Shown: piece after piece, positions 17,045-25,256 of the stretch
Numbering within the stretch: the stretch's first letter is position 1
How the letters are laid out: every line of letters starts with the position of its first letter
Assembly (NCBI RefSeq): GCF_016734815.1
Contig: NZ_JAERQF010000025.1
Coordinates: 19,821-83,820 of the forward strand
Length of the DNA stretch: 64,000 nucleotides
Direction of reading: 5' to 3'
Source: Hymenobacter rubidus
GTDB lineage: Bacteria; Bacteroidota; Bacteroidia; Cytophagales; Hymenobacteraceae
The notes under the pieces: model-generated
What the model was told of the DNA's origin: nothing
The model's database searches: none
Seen by the model: only the letters and a program-made list of their open reading frames with translations
Made by a program: the position numbers and the translations under genes

Positions 17045-18118
17045 ATGCTTGATAAATTAGAAGCCATCAGCCAGCGCTACGACAATGTGAACGACGAGCT
17101 GATGCAGCCCGACGTGATGTCGGACTTAAAGCGCTATAAAGCACTGAATAAAGAATATAAGGAGCTGGGCAAGATTGTGGCCGAATACCGCAACTACCAG
17201 GGTGTGCTCAGCAACATCGAAAACGCCCGCGAAGTCATTGCCACGGAGAAGGACCAGGACTTCCGCGAGATGGCCAAGGCCGAGCTCGACGAGCTAATGC
17301 CCGAGAAAGAGCGCCTCGAAGAAGTCATCAAAGACCTGCTGCTGCCTAAAGACCCCAACGACTCGAAAGACGTCATCATGGAAATCCGGGCCGGCGCGGG
17401 CGGCGACGAAGCCGCCATTTTTGCCGGTGATTTGCAGCGCATGTACATGCGCTTCGCCGAAAAACAGGGCTGGAAAATGGAGCTGATGGACGCCATGGAA
17501 GGCACCGCCGGCGGCTACAAGGAAATCATCGTGGCCGTGCGCGGCGAGGACGTGTACGGCAAGCTCAAATTTGAAAGCGGCGTGCACCGCGTGCAGCGCG
17601 TGCCGGCCACCGAAACCCAGGGCCGCATCCACACCAGCGTGGCCTCCATTGTGGTGATTCCCGAAGTGGAGGAATTCGACGTGGAGCTGAACATGAGCGA
17701 CATTCGCAAGGACTATTTCTGCTCCAGCGGCCCCGGCGGCCAGTCGGTGAACACGACCTACTCGGCCGTGCGCCTCACCCACTTGCCCACCGGCCTGGTG
17801 GCCCAGTGCCAGGACCAGAAGTCGCAGCTCAAAAACTTCGACAAAGCCCTGGCCGTGCTCCGCTCCCGCGTCTACGACATGGAGCTAGCCAAGAAGAACG
17901 AAGCTGACGGCTTGGTGCGCAAAAACATGATTGGCGGCGGCGACCGCAGCGACAAAATCCGCACCTACAACTACCCGCAGGGCCGCGTGACGGACCACCG
18001 CATCGGCTATACGGTGTACAACCTAGCCAGCGTGATGGAAGGCAACGTGGATGACTTCGTGGAGCAGCTCCGCATCGCCGAAAGCGCCGAGCGCCTGCAG
18101 GAGGGCGTGACGAAGTAA
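17045..18118 (+). CDS. prfA: Peptide chain release factor 1
   Basis: The 357-residue product has the RF1 stop-codon tripeptide PAT in RVPATETQGRIHTS (residues 187-189), which distinguishes it from RF2 (SPF). The peptidyl-hydrolysis motif GGQ is in SSGPGGQSVNTT (231-233). An N-terminal coiled-coil and a normal C-terminus complete the family length. It releases finished proteins at UAA and UAG codons. The gene has its own promoter and is followed by a complex hairpin region. Confidence 0.97.
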   Translation: MLDKLEAISQRYDNVNDELMQPDVMSDLKRYKALNKEYKELGKIVAEYRNYQGVLSNIENAREVIATEKDQDFREMAKAELDELMPEKERLEEVIKDLLLPKDPNDSKDVIMEIRAGAGGDEAAIFAGDLQRMYMRFAEKQGWKMELMDAMEGTAGGYKEIIVAVRGEDVYGKLKFESGVHRVQRVPATETQGRIHTSVASIVVIPEVEEFDVELNMSDIRKDYFCSSGPGGQSVNTTYSAVRLTHLPTGLVAQCQDQKSQLKNFDKALAVLRSRVYDMELAKKNEADGLVRKNMIGGGDRSDKIRTYNYPQGRVTDHRIGYTVYNLASVMEGNVDDFVEQLRIAESAERLQEGVTK

Positions 18119-18131
18119 TTGCAACACGACC

Positions 18132-18338
18132 ACTCCCCTCCTTGTTTAAGGAGGGGAGTTTTTGCGAAGCAAAAACGGGGGTGGTGAAGTCGTTGAACGA
18201 CGCCCGAACGAGCCGCACGTCTGCTTCTTGAATTGACCGTAGACCAGCATACTATCTGCTCTCAACTGTCGTTCAACGCCACAACCACCCCAGCGTCCGC
18301 TTCGCGGCCGCGTCCCCTGCTTGGCAAGGAGGGGAGTT
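18132..18338. repeat. Compound inverted repeat, CCCCTCCTT family
   Basis: The left end has a hairpin (CTCCCCTCCTT...AAGGAGGGGAG) followed by T residues that could terminate prfA transcripts. Then GGGGGTGGTGAAGTCGTTGAA is mirrored at the right by GTTCAACGCCACAACCACCCC, and a second AGGAGGGGAGT copy closes it. About 60 bp of unrelated sequence is in the middle. It fills the gap up to 19 bp before the next start. Confidence 0.8.
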
Positions 18339-18356
18339 GACTGCTTTTGCTTCCTT

Positions 18357-19898
18357 ATGCGCTATCTTTTCCCGCTGTTCCTTATTCTGAGCTGCCTGCT
18401 CACCCTCCTGACCGGCTGCGAGCCCAAGGAAGATTTGGTGCAGACCTCCGGCAGCCTGGAAATGGGCGCCGACACGGTGCTGTTTGATACAGTGTTTACC
18501 ACCATCAAAACCGTGACGAAGCGGCTGTGGGTGTACAACCGCAACAGCGGTGCCGTGAAAACGAATGTTAGCCTAAAAGGTACTTCCGGCACTACCTATT
18601 CGCTCATTATCAACGGCGACGCCGGCGCCGCAGTCAACGGCATAACCATTCGGGGCAACGACAGCCTACAGGTGCTGGTGCGCGCCGTGCTTGGTGACAA
18701 TGGGACGGCTGGATTAGCCAAGAATTTCCTGGTGACGGATGAAGTCCATTTTCTCACCAATGGCAACGACCAGAACGTGAAACTGGTGGCTTATGGGCAA
18801 AATGCCTACTTCCATCGCGCCCTTATTATTACAGGCAACCGAACAGAAATCTGGCGCAGCGACAAGCCGCATGTCATTATCAACAGTCCTTATGCGCAGC
18901 CCACTGGCCCGGTAGATATCGGCGTGTACGTAGAATCTGGCTCTACTCTCCAAATTCAGCCGGGCGCAAAGATTTATTGCCACGCGGGTGCCACCATTCA
19001 GGTCAACGGCACGCTCAGGATTAATGCCGCTTTTGCTCCCGCTGCCGGCGACACCACGGCCGCCAAAGCCGCGACAGTACGCTTTCAGGGCGACCGACTC
19101 GAAGCTTATTACGCCGATGTTCCGGGTCAGTGGGGCGGCATCTTCTTCACCTCTACCAGCCGTAACAACGTCATTCGCTACACCGAAATCAAGAACGCCA
19201 ACTTCGGTGCATCCATCCTGAATGTGCAGAACAGCGCTCCCCAGCCCGACCTGCGATTGGAAAACGTGGTGATGCGCAACATCTCCGGCTCTAACCCCAG
19301 CTACGTGGGCACGGGCCTGCCGCCGGGCGGCATCGTGGGCGTGCTGGGCAACATCACCGCTACCAACTGCCTGCTCACCAACTGCGGCGAATACGCCGTG
19401 CTGGGCTACGGCGGCACCTTCAACCTCAACTTCTGCACTTTCGCGAACTACACGCCCTCGTTCCGGCGTGAAACTGCCTCCCTCAATTTTTCAAATGCAC
19501 TGGAGGATGCTAAGGGAAATTCCGTCAAATTCCCACTGGTTATCAACCTGACCAACAGCATTGTGTGGGGCAACTACGAGAACGAGCTATACATGGAGAA
19601 CAACGCCGACTACCTCTCCACCATCAATATTCGCAATACCCTCCTGCGCACCAAAGACTACGCGGCGGCCACCAACGCCACCGACAAGCCCGGCCTGGGC
19701 GCGCCGGGCCTTTTCAACCTGGTAGCCGTCGCCGACCCGCTTTTTAAGCGTACCACACTTACCAGCAGCCGGCCCGACTATCGCCTTCAGGATACTTCGC
19801 CGGCCAAAAAGCGCCCCCTGGTAGGAGCGCCTCTGCCTGTTGATTTGCTGAATCTGCGGCGCAGCCAGACCCAGCCCAGCCTCGGCGCTTACGAATAG
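18357..19898 (+). CDS. Lipoprotein with right-handed parallel beta-helix
   Basis: The start at 18357 (513 residues) gives MRYLFPLFLILSCLLTLLTGC, a lipoprotein signal with LLTGC lipobox; the longer frame adds residues read from the repeat. Residues about 20-150 form an Ig-like region (FDTVFTTIKTVTKRLWVYN). From SGSTLQIQPGAKIYCHAGAT onward the sequence has short beta-strand rungs with Asn and Gly turns (NNVIRYTEIKNANFG, ENVVMRNISG, TNCLLTNCGEYAVLGYGG), as in pectate-lyase-like beta-helices. It probably binds or cleaves a polysaccharide at the surface, but no catalytic motif is evident. It converges on the next gene with an 18-bp gap. Confidence 0.75.
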   Translation: MRYLFPLFLILSCLLTLLTGCEPKEDLVQTSGSLEMGADTVLFDTVFTTIKTVTKRLWVYNRNSGAVKTNVSLKGTSGTTYSLIINGDAGAAVNGITIRGNDSLQVLVRAVLGDNGTAGLAKNFLVTDEVHFLTNGNDQNVKLVAYGQNAYFHRALIITGNRTEIWRSDKPHVIINSPYAQPTGPVDIGVYVESGSTLQIQPGAKIYCHAGATIQVNGTLRINAAFAPAAGDTTAAKAATVRFQGDRLEAYYADVPGQWGGIFFTSTSRNNVIRYTEIKNANFGASILNVQNSAPQPDLRLENVVMRNISGSNPSYVGTGLPPGGIVGVLGNITATNCLLTNCGEYAVLGYGGTFNLNFCTFANYTPSFRRETASLNFSNALEDAKGNSVKFPLVINLTNSIVWGNYENELYMENNADYLSTINIRNTLLRTKDYAAATNATDKPGLGAPGLFNLVAVADPLFKRTTLTSSRPDYRLQDTSPAKKRPLVGAPLPVDLLNLRRSQTQPSLGAYE

Positions 19899-19916
19899 GT
19901 CGTAGCCAGGCGGCGG

Positions 19917-20486
19917 CTATTCTACCTGCCCGCCCGCGGCATAGCGCAGCGTATCAAACAGCACCAGCTTTTGGGTGCCCTGCACGTCGTAGTGCCGCAG
20001 CTGCCCGTTTTGCAGTTGAAAACGCAGTTGCTTTTGCGCCGAAAACAACGGATTGCTCTGGCTGATGGTAGCGGATACTTCCTGGGCTACCGTCCCCCGC
20101 TGCACCACCGTCAAACGCGCGACGGGGGCGTTGGGCTGGCCCGGTCGGCGGGTGTAGGTCCGGCGCAGCAAGCCGCCGGGCAACACCACCGAATCCACGG
20201 CATACGCCCCACGCAAAGCCGCTTTGTTGATATCGGCCTGAAAAAAAATCTGCAATTCGTCGGCCCATTTCACCGTGGGCACCCGCACCGTTTCCGGTAT
20301 GCTGCCGCGCAGGCTCACGCGCTTGGTCACGGCGGCGTGGCGCTGGTCTAGCTGCTCTACCTGCCGGGCGAGTAATCCTTTTACGTCAAAATAAAGCGGC
20401 CGCCGGGCGGGCGGTGCAGCCGGACCGGCATCGCCGCAGCCAGCCAGTACCAACAGTCCGGTTGCCAATACGATGCCCTTACGCAT
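19917..20486 (-). CDS. Small lipoprotein of unknown function
   Basis: The 189 residues begin MRKGIVLATGLLVLAGCGDAG, a clear lipoprotein signal with LAGC lipobox. The mature part is beta-rich, with FDVKGLLARQVEQLDQR and YTRRPGQPNAPVARLTV, and has no motif I recognise. Its start overlaps the 3' end of gpmI by eight bases, so the two are translationally coupled and co-transcribed. Being tied to a glycolytic gene probably reflects operon packing, not shared function. Confidence 0.75.
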   Translation of the reverse strand: MRKGIVLATGLLVLAGCGDAGPAAPPARRPLYFDVKGLLARQVEQLDQRHAAVTKRVSLRGSIPETVRVPTVKWADELQIFFQADINKAALRGAYAVDSVVLPGGLLRRTYTRRPGQPNAPVARLTVVQRGTVAQEVSATISQSNPLFSAQKQLRFQLQNGQLRHYDVQGTQKLVLFDTLRYAAGGQVE

Positions 20487-22029
20487 TCGCAGCAGCTAGC
20501 GTGGTGGGGCGCAACAGGCTCAGGCCCGTCATTTCGGGTGGCCGGGGTACGCCCATCAGCTCCAGAATGGTGGGAGCCAGGTCGCCGAGCTTGCCATCGG
20601 CCAGGGTGCCGCGGTAGTCGTTGTCGGCCAGAATGCAGGGCACCAGGTTGGTGGTGTGGGCGGTGTTAGGCGAGCCGTCGGCGTTGCGCATAAACTCGGC
20701 ATTGCCGTGGTCGGCAATAATGATGCTGGCGTAGCCGGCTTCGAGGGCGGCCTCCACCACGGCGCGGGCGCAGGCATCGGTGGTTTCCACGGCGCGTACC
20801 ACGGCCTCAAACACACCGGTGTGCCCCACCATGTCGGGGTTGGCAAAATTCAGCACCACGAAATCAGCCGACTTGGCTTGCAGCTCCGGCACTAGCGCGT
20901 CGCGCAGCTCGGCGGCACTCATTTCGGGTTGCAGGTCGTAGGTGGCTACTTTGGGCGAGGCACGCAGAATGCGTGTTTCGCCGGCAAACTCATTTTCCCG
21001 GCCGCCCGAAAAGAAGAACGTGACGTGCGGATATTTCTCGGTTTCGGCAATGCGAATCTGGGTTTTGCCGTGCGCCGCCAGCACCTCGCCCAGGGTGTTG
21101 TTCAGGTTGTCCTTCTCAAAAATGGGCGTCACGCCCACAAAGGTGTCGTCGTAATTGGTCAGCGTCAGGTAATGCAGGTTCAGGCGCTGCATCTGAAAGG
21201 CGTGCATGTCCTGCTGCGTCAGCACTTCCGTAATCTCGCGGCCCCGGTCGGTGCGGAAGTTAAAGCACAGCACCACGTCGCCCTCCTGAATGGTGGCCAG
21301 CGGCTGGCCATCGGGACCGGTTTTCACGATGGGCTTCAGGAATTCGTCCGTCACGCCTTCCTTGTACTGCTCCTGAATGGTTTGAATCAGGTTTTGCGAA
21401 GGCGTGCCGATGCCGTGCACCAGCAAGTCGTACGCTACCTTCACCCGCTCCCAGCGGCGGTCGCGGTCCATGGCGTAGTAGCGGCCCACCACCGAAGCAA
21501 TTTTGGCGCCGCTGCGCACCATCGATTCTTCCAGCTCGTTCACGAAGCGCACGCCGCTCTTGGGGTCGGTGTCGCGGCCATCGGTGAAAGCGTGCACGAA
21601 TACGCGCCGCACGCCGGCCTCGTGCGCAATGGTGCAGAGCGCCTTCACGTGGTCGATGTGCGAATGCACGCCGCCATCGCTCAGCAGCCCAATGAGATGC
21701 AGGGGCTTGTCGTTGGCAATGGCGTACTCAAACGCCTTCACCAAAGCCGGCATCTGGCCCAGCTTGCGCTCCCGGATGGACTTGCCGATGCGCACCAGCT
21801 CCTGGTCGACCACGCGGCCGGCCCCGATATTCATGTGGCCCACCTCCGAATTGCCCATCTGGCCTTCGGGCAGCCCCACGGCCTCGCCCGAGGCCTGGAG
21901 TTTGCTATGCGGAAAACGCTGCAACAGCTCGTGGTAGAACGGCGTACTAGCCGCATCCACTGCCGAAACCGCTGTGTTCGGGGCAATACCCCACCCGTCC
22001 AGAATCACCAACAAAACCTGTTTACTCAT
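20479..22029 (-). CDS. gpmI: 2,3-bisphosphoglycerate-independent phosphoglycerate mutase
   Basis: The 516-residue enzyme shows the metal and phosphoserine sites of iPGM: VILDGWGIAPN (Asp11), GNSEVGHMNIGAGR with the phosphorylated Ser61, LLSDGGVHSHIDH, FTDGRDTDPKSG, and IIADHGNAEFM near the C-terminus. It interconverts 3- and 2-phosphoglycerate in glycolysis and gluconeogenesis without the cofactor bisphosphoglycerate. A perfect -7 box ends five bases from the start codon, so its mRNA may be leaderless. The following gene overlaps it by eight bases. Confidence 0.96.
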   Translation of the reverse strand: MSKQVLLVILDGWGIAPNTAVSAVDAASTPFYHELLQRFPHSKLQASGEAVGLPEGQMGNSEVGHMNIGAGRVVDQELVRIGKSIRERKLGQMPALVKAFEYAIANDKPLHLIGLLSDGGVHSHIDHVKALCTIAHEAGVRRVFVHAFTDGRDTDPKSGVRFVNELEESMVRSGAKIASVVGRYYAMDRDRRWERVKVAYDLLVHGIGTPSQNLIQTIQEQYKEGVTDEFLKPIVKTGPDGQPLATIQEGDVVLCFNFRTDRGREITEVLTQQDMHAFQMQRLNLHYLTLTNYDDTFVGVTPIFEKDNLNNTLGEVLAAHGKTQIRIAETEKYPHVTFFFSGGRENEFAGETRILRASPKVATYDLQPEMSAAELRDALVPELQAKSADFVVLNFANPDMVGHTGVFEAVVRAVETTDACARAVVEAALEAGYASIIIADHGNAEFMRNADGSPNTAHTTNLVPCILADNDYRGTLADGKLGDLAPTILELMGVPRPPEMTGLSLLRPTTLAAANA

Positions 22030-22033
22030 GCGG

Positions 22034-22041
22034 CAAAGATA
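22034..22041 (-). promoter_or_regulatory. Predicted -7 box (TATCTTTG) of gpmI, leaderless geometry
   Basis: On the minus strand TATCTTTG ends at 22034, and the ATG starts at 22029. With the usual 5-7 bases from box to transcription start, the RNA would begin at the A of ATG. Confidence 0.6.
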
Positions 22042-22072
22042 CAGTACCCCCGCCCACGGGTTGAAAATTTTC

Positions 22073-22080
22073 TACCTTTG
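22073..22080 (+). promoter_or_regulatory. Divergent -7 box (TACCTTTG) facing the DUF4783 gene
   Basis: TACCTTTG on the plus strand lies 32 bases from the opposing gpmI box and about 120 bases before the ATG at 22201. It would give that gene a longer leader; a closer promoter was not seen. Confidence 0.45.
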
Positions 22081-22200
22081 CAAGTAGTTAAAAATGTCAG
22101 GTTTTTTACTAAGTTTACAAGCTTCCTGGGAACTATCCTTATTTCCTGGCACCATTTTCGCTTGAAAGTCTTCGCGTATGACGCACTTATTACCCCTATA

Positions 22201-22602
22201 ATGAAACGCTATTTTGTTAGGACGCTATTTTTAGGATGGCTCTTCCTTTTGCTTGCCAGCGCAGCACACGCACAGGCTGATAATATGGGGGCCGTTCGGT
22301 CGGCCCTGCGCAACGGCTCTTCGCGGGAGTTGTCGCAGTATTTTGCGCCTACTATTGAGATTGGCTTCGATGGTGAAAAAAACATCTATAATTCGACGCA
22401 GGCCGAAATTGTGATGAAAGACTTTTTCTCAAAGAATGCACCCAGCACGTTCGAGCTGATTCATCAGGGCCAGAGCGGCGAAGGTATTCAGTACGCCGTT
22501 GGGCGCTACACGGGCCGCAGCGGTACCTATCGGGTATATGTCAAGCTTAAGCCCACGCGTGGCGCTCCGCTGATAGACACACTGGACTTTACGAAAGAAT
22601 AA
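22201..22602 (+). CDS. Exported DUF4783 family protein
   Basis: The real gene is the last 133 codons of a much longer open frame that runs antisense through gpmI. MKRYFVRTLFLGWLFLLLASAAHAQA is a typical signal peptide with AHA cleavage site. The mature part (MGAVRSALRNGSSRELSQYF, FSKNAPSTFELIHQG, YAVGRYTGRSGTYRVYVKL) matches the DUF4783 family of Bacteroidota, an NTF2/SnoaL-like small fold of unknown role. It is monocistronic, with a terminator right after the stop. Confidence 0.85.
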   Translation: MKRYFVRTLFLGWLFLLLASAAHAQADNMGAVRSALRNGSSRELSQYFAPTIEIGFDGEKNIYNSTQAEIVMKDFFSKNAPSTFELIHQGQSGEGIQYAVGRYTGRSGTYRVYVKLKPTRGAPLIDTLDFTKE

Positions 22603-22605
22603 CCC

Positions 22606-22638
22606 AATCCCCGGCCCGCACAGGTCGGGGATTTTTTT
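22606..22638 (+). terminator. Rho-independent terminator
   Basis: AATCCCCG pairs with CGGGGATT around the loop, followed by seven T residues, starting four bases after the DUF4783 stop codon. Confidence 0.85.
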
Positions 22639-22702
22639 GTGGCTTATCATTAAAAAAGTCTGTCATGCTAGAGCGGATTCGGAGTCAATGGGCAGCGCAG
22701 GT

Positions 22703-22782
22703 AGTAGCGCGAACTTTGTAGTTCGCGTCCCCGCGCCGTTCGAGTATCGTTCTGGTACGCGAACTACAAAGTTCGCGCTACT
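22703..22782. repeat. GCGAACTTT-family inverted repeat, perfect arms
   Basis: Arms of 26 bp at 22703-22728 and 22757-22782 are exact reverse complements. Each folds on itself (CGCGAACT, loop, AGTTCGCG). It is the same family as the element between thrA and thrB. Confidence 0.95.
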
Positions 22783-22838
22783 GTACAGGGACGCCGAAAC
22801 CGCTCTAAGAAGCTGTTTGCGTTAGCGAGACATAGCAG

Positions 22839-22928
22839 CCGACCGGTGTAGAGACGCATCTATGCGTCTCATCGTTGGCCGATTTTGTTCAACGACGAGA
22901 CGCAAAGATGCGTCTCTACACCGGTCGG
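22839..22928. repeat. GAGACGCAT-family inverted repeat
   Basis: Arms of 39 bp (22839-22877 and 22890-22928) differ at two positions around a 12-bp centre. Each arm contains GAGACGCAT/ATGCGTCTC as its own hairpin. Flanking AGAAGCTGTTTG and its complement extend the symmetry outward. Confidence 0.92.
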
Positions 22929-23073
22929 GCGACTAAAAAAACAACTCAAACAGCTTCTCATCATGACAGATGCTGCTCTAACATGATGGGGGCCCACGTT
23001 GATAGAATAGGCAGGGAATTAGGCTGACGAAAGACATCCTTTGCCCTGGTTTTCTTTGCCGCCGCAAGGGCCG

Positions 23074-23081
23074 TACCTTTG
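23074..23081 (+). promoter_or_regulatory. Predicted -7 box (TACCTTTG) of nadC, decides the GTG start
   Basis: TACCTTTG ends five bases before the GTG at 23086. The box lies inside a longer possible reading frame that starts at 23041, so translation from the upstream TTG is unlikely. Confidence 0.6.
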
Positions 23082-23085
23082 CGCC

Positions 23086-23952
23086 GTGCAAATCCATCCC
23101 GCCCCTTATCTCACGCCCGAAGCCCTGACCACCTTTATCCGCACGGCGTTGGCCGAGGATGTGGGCGACGGCGACCATTCGGCCCTGGCTTCCATTCCGG
23201 CCGACGCCCGCAACCGCGCCCACCTGCTGGTGAAGGGCGAAGGCATTCTGGCCGGTATGGCCCTGGCGCCGCTCATTTTCAAGGAAGTGGACGCCAATTT
23301 GAGCATGTCGCCGCTACTGGCCGACGGTACGCCTGTAAAGCACGGCGACATCGCCTTCACCGTGGAAGGCCCGGCCCGCAGCATTCTGACGGCCGAGCGC
23401 CTGGTACTCAACTGCATGCAGCGCATGAGCGGTATTGCCACCTACACGGCGCACCTGAATAACCTGATTGCCGGCACCAGCGCCAAGCTGCTCGATACCC
23501 GCAAAACCACGCCCAACTTTCGCCTCTGCGAGAAGTGGGGCGTGCTCATCGGCGGCGGCGTGAACCACCGCTACGGGCTGTTCGACATGATTATTCTGAA
23601 GGATAACCACGTTGATTATGCCGGCAGCATTGGGGCAGCTATTGCGGCCACGCACGCTTATCTGGAAAAGACTGGCCGGCAGTTGCCCATTGAGATTGAA
23701 ACCCGCTCGCTGGACGAAGTGCAGCAGGCGCTGGCAGCCGGCGGCATCGACCGCATCATGCTCGACAACATGAAGCCCGACCAGCTACGGGAAGCCGTGG
23801 CCCTGGTTGCCGGCCGGTTTCCAACCGAGGCCAGCGGCGGCATCACCGAACAAACCATTGCCGAAGTGGCCCGCACCGGCGTTGACTACATCTCGGTAGG
23901 CGCCCTTACCCATTCTGTTAAAAGCCTCGATTTGAGTTTAAAAGCATATTAA
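23086..23952 (+). CDS. nadC: Nicotinate-nucleotide pyrophosphorylase (quinolinate phosphoribosyltransferase)
   Basis: A GTG start gives 288 residues beginning VQIHPAPYLTPEALTTF, the normal length. Family motifs are present: AEDVGDGDHSALASIP, LNCMQRMSGIATYT, LDTRKTTPNFRLCEKWGV, ILKDNHVDYAG, IEIETRSLDEV, MLDNM and EASGGITEQT. It converts quinolinate and PRPP to nicotinate mononucleotide in de novo NAD synthesis. The other pathway genes (nadA, nadB) are not nearby. The transcript appears leaderless. Confidence 0.95.
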   Translation: MQIHPAPYLTPEALTTFIRTALAEDVGDGDHSALASIPADARNRAHLLVKGEGILAGMALAPLIFKEVDANLSMSPLLADGTPVKHGDIAFTVEGPARSILTAERLVLNCMQRMSGIATYTAHLNNLIAGTSAKLLDTRKTTPNFRLCEKWGVLIGGGVNHRYGLFDMIILKDNHVDYAGSIGAAIAATHAYLEKTGRQLPIEIETRSLDEVQQALAAGGIDRIMLDNMKPDQLREAVALVAGRFPTEASGGITEQTIAEVARTGVDYISVGALTHSVKSLDLSLKAY

Positions 23953-23953
23953 A

Positions 23954-24060
23954 AAATGTGGAAATGTGCTGATGTGGAAATGTGGTGCATTATAGGCATT
24001 TCCACACATTGCAATTGATTCATTTTCACAACTCAACACATCACTACATTTTCACATTAT
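23954..24060. repeat. Inverted repeat of AATGTGNT-type short words
   Basis: Directly after the nadC stop, words such as GGAAATGTG and CTGATGTG are repeated, then mirrored to the right as CACATTT, CACATCA and CACATT. The symmetry is imperfect but spans the whole gap to the next start. Confidence 0.7.
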
Positions 24061-24064
24061 CATC

Positions 24065-24688
24065 GTGAACCAACCTAATCAACGCGGCAGTGGTGGCGGC
24101 TTTCGCCAGGCCCAGCAGGCACCGTCGCTCGCCATTCGGACCAAAAAATCGCAGCTTACGACCGATGCCTACACCCGCATGGTGATGGGCGAGGTGTGGA
24201 AAAAAGACTGGGTGTATGCCCTGATTCCCTTTGCGCTGGGGTTGCTGCCGGCCATTTTTGTGCATTCGTGGTGGTGGCTGGTGCTGGCCGTGGTGCTCAC
24301 CATTCTGTTTGTGCTGTTTCGCTCGGCGCAGGTGACGGGCATCACCCAGATGGAGCAGAGCAAGCCGCTGTTTGAGCGCATGAACTTTGAGATGGACAAC
24401 AAGCAGATTCTACTGCGCGTAGGTCCCGAGAAGGCGATGCAGCTGACTTGGGACATGATTGGCCGGGCCCGCCGCGATGCCGAGAGCTACCTGCTTTATC
24501 TCAAGCCCGGCACTCCGCCCGAAGGCACGGCCGCGTGGCGTGCCTGGATGGCGCGTGCATTTGACGTGCCGGTGTTTCTACATTTGCCCTACAAAATTTT
24601 CAACGCCGACAACGACCGCAAGCTTTTTGAGGCCATGTTGCGCCGCAAAAACCTTCTGCCCGCCGAAGCCGGGGCCGCCACCGTCTAA
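24065..24688 (+). CDS. YcxB-like membrane protein
   Basis: A GTG start just after the repeat gives 207 residues. A polar, Gln-rich N-terminus leads to two adjacent transmembrane segments (YALIPFALGLLPAIFV and WWWLVLAVVLTILFVLF). The cytoplasmic part (NFEMDNKQILLRVGPEKAMQ, YLLYLKPG, FLHLPYKIF) resembles the YcxB-like domain, a PH-like fold found behind paired membrane helices. The function of this family is not known. It is followed closely by a small lipoprotein gene in the same direction. Confidence 0.7.
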   Translation: MNQPNQRGSGGGFRQAQQAPSLAIRTKKSQLTTDAYTRMVMGEVWKKDWVYALIPFALGLLPAIFVHSWWWLVLAVVLTILFVLFRSAQVTGITQMEQSKPLFERMNFEMDNKQILLRVGPEKAMQLTWDMIGRARRDAESYLLYLKPGTPPEGTAAWRAWMARAFDVPVFLHLPYKIFNADNDRKLFEAMLRRKNLLPAEAGAATV

Positions 24689-24715
24689 ATTTCAACCTCT
24701 GCTAATTTTATTTCG

Positions 24716-25084
24716 ATGAAACTGACCTCCACTCTGTTGCTGGCCGTTGCCACTGCTTCGTTGGCCCTGACCTCCTGCAGCAGCGAGCCCTCCGACTGGC
24801 GCCCCAACGAAAAAGTATCGCTCGACCAGGTAGCGCCCGGCACCCGCGACACCGAGAACTTTGACCGTTCGGTTCCCAACGGCTCCATCGAAAACGTCCA
24901 TTCGCCGCTGATGGAAGCCGCCGAAGCCGAAGCCGCCGGCCACGGTGCCAAGCCCAAGCCGACGGCCGAATCCACCATCTCGGCCAATGCCGAGGAAGGC
25001 ATGCGCAAGCGCGGCCAGCTGAATGACGCCGGCAAATCGGTGCTGGACGACACGGCGGCCAACGGCCACCAAATCCAGCGCTAA
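24716..25084 (+). CDS. Small lipoprotein, unknown
   Basis: The 122-residue product begins MKLTSTLLLAVATASLALTSC, with lipobox ALTSC. The mature part is polar, low in hydrophobics and Ala/Glu-rich (EAAEAEAAGHGAKPKPTAES), so it is probably largely unstructured. It lies 27 bases after the YcxB-like gene and may be co-transcribed with it. No family is recognised. Confidence 0.75.
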   Translation: MKLTSTLLLAVATASLALTSCSSEPSDWRPNEKVSLDQVAPGTRDTENFDRSVPNGSIENVHSPLMEAAEAEAAGHGAKPKPTAESTISANAEEGMRKRGQLNDAGKSVLDDTAANGHQIQR

Positions 25085-25115
25085 GGCCCGGTTTCTTATT
25101 GATTCTCATTTGAGT

Positions 25116-25153
25116 GGCAGCTTTGCCCGCCAACCGGCGGTCGCAAAGCTGCC
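25116..25153. other. Stem-loop after the lipoprotein gene
   Basis: GGCAGCTTTGC and its exact complement GCAAAGCTGCC flank a 16-base loop that is itself GC-rich. There is no T-run, so it is not a clear intrinsic terminator; it could stabilise a 3' end. Confidence 0.55.
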
Positions 25154-25169
25154 GCTTTGCGTCATTATC

Positions 25170-25250
25170 AGAATGAGGAATGAGGAATGAAGAATGAGGA
25201 ATTCTCGGAGGTCCTCAATTCTTCATTCCTCATTCTTCATTCCTCATTCT
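25170..25250. repeat. Inverted repeat of GAATGAGGA-type short words
   Basis: The words AATGAGG and AATGAAG alternate four to five times on the left and their complements TCATTCCTCATTCTTCATTC follow on the right after an eight-base spacer. Arms are about 35 bp. The element ends six bases before the ATG at 25257. Confidence 0.85.
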
Positions 25251-25256
25251 TTCCGT

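Larger units (their letters stand above)
22639..23073. other. Gene-free gap holding two inverted-repeat elements
   Basis: This gap has no gene that I can support. It contains the GCGAACTTT-family element (22703-22782) and the GAGACGCAT-family element (22839-22928), the latter nested within outer arms AGAAGCTGTTTG (near 22808) and its complement CAAACAGCTTCT (near 22948). The remaining sequence up to the nadC promoter has no clear feature. Confidence 0.7.

Noticed and set aside
20929..22602. 557-codon open frame antisense to gpmI
   Set aside because: Only its last 133 codons (from 22201) carry a signal peptide and family match; the rest is a high-GC shadow of gpmI.
25170..25250. CRISPR-like short repeats
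   Set aside because: The words are 7-9 bases with no spacers and are mirrored, unlike a CRISPR array, and no cas gene is near.
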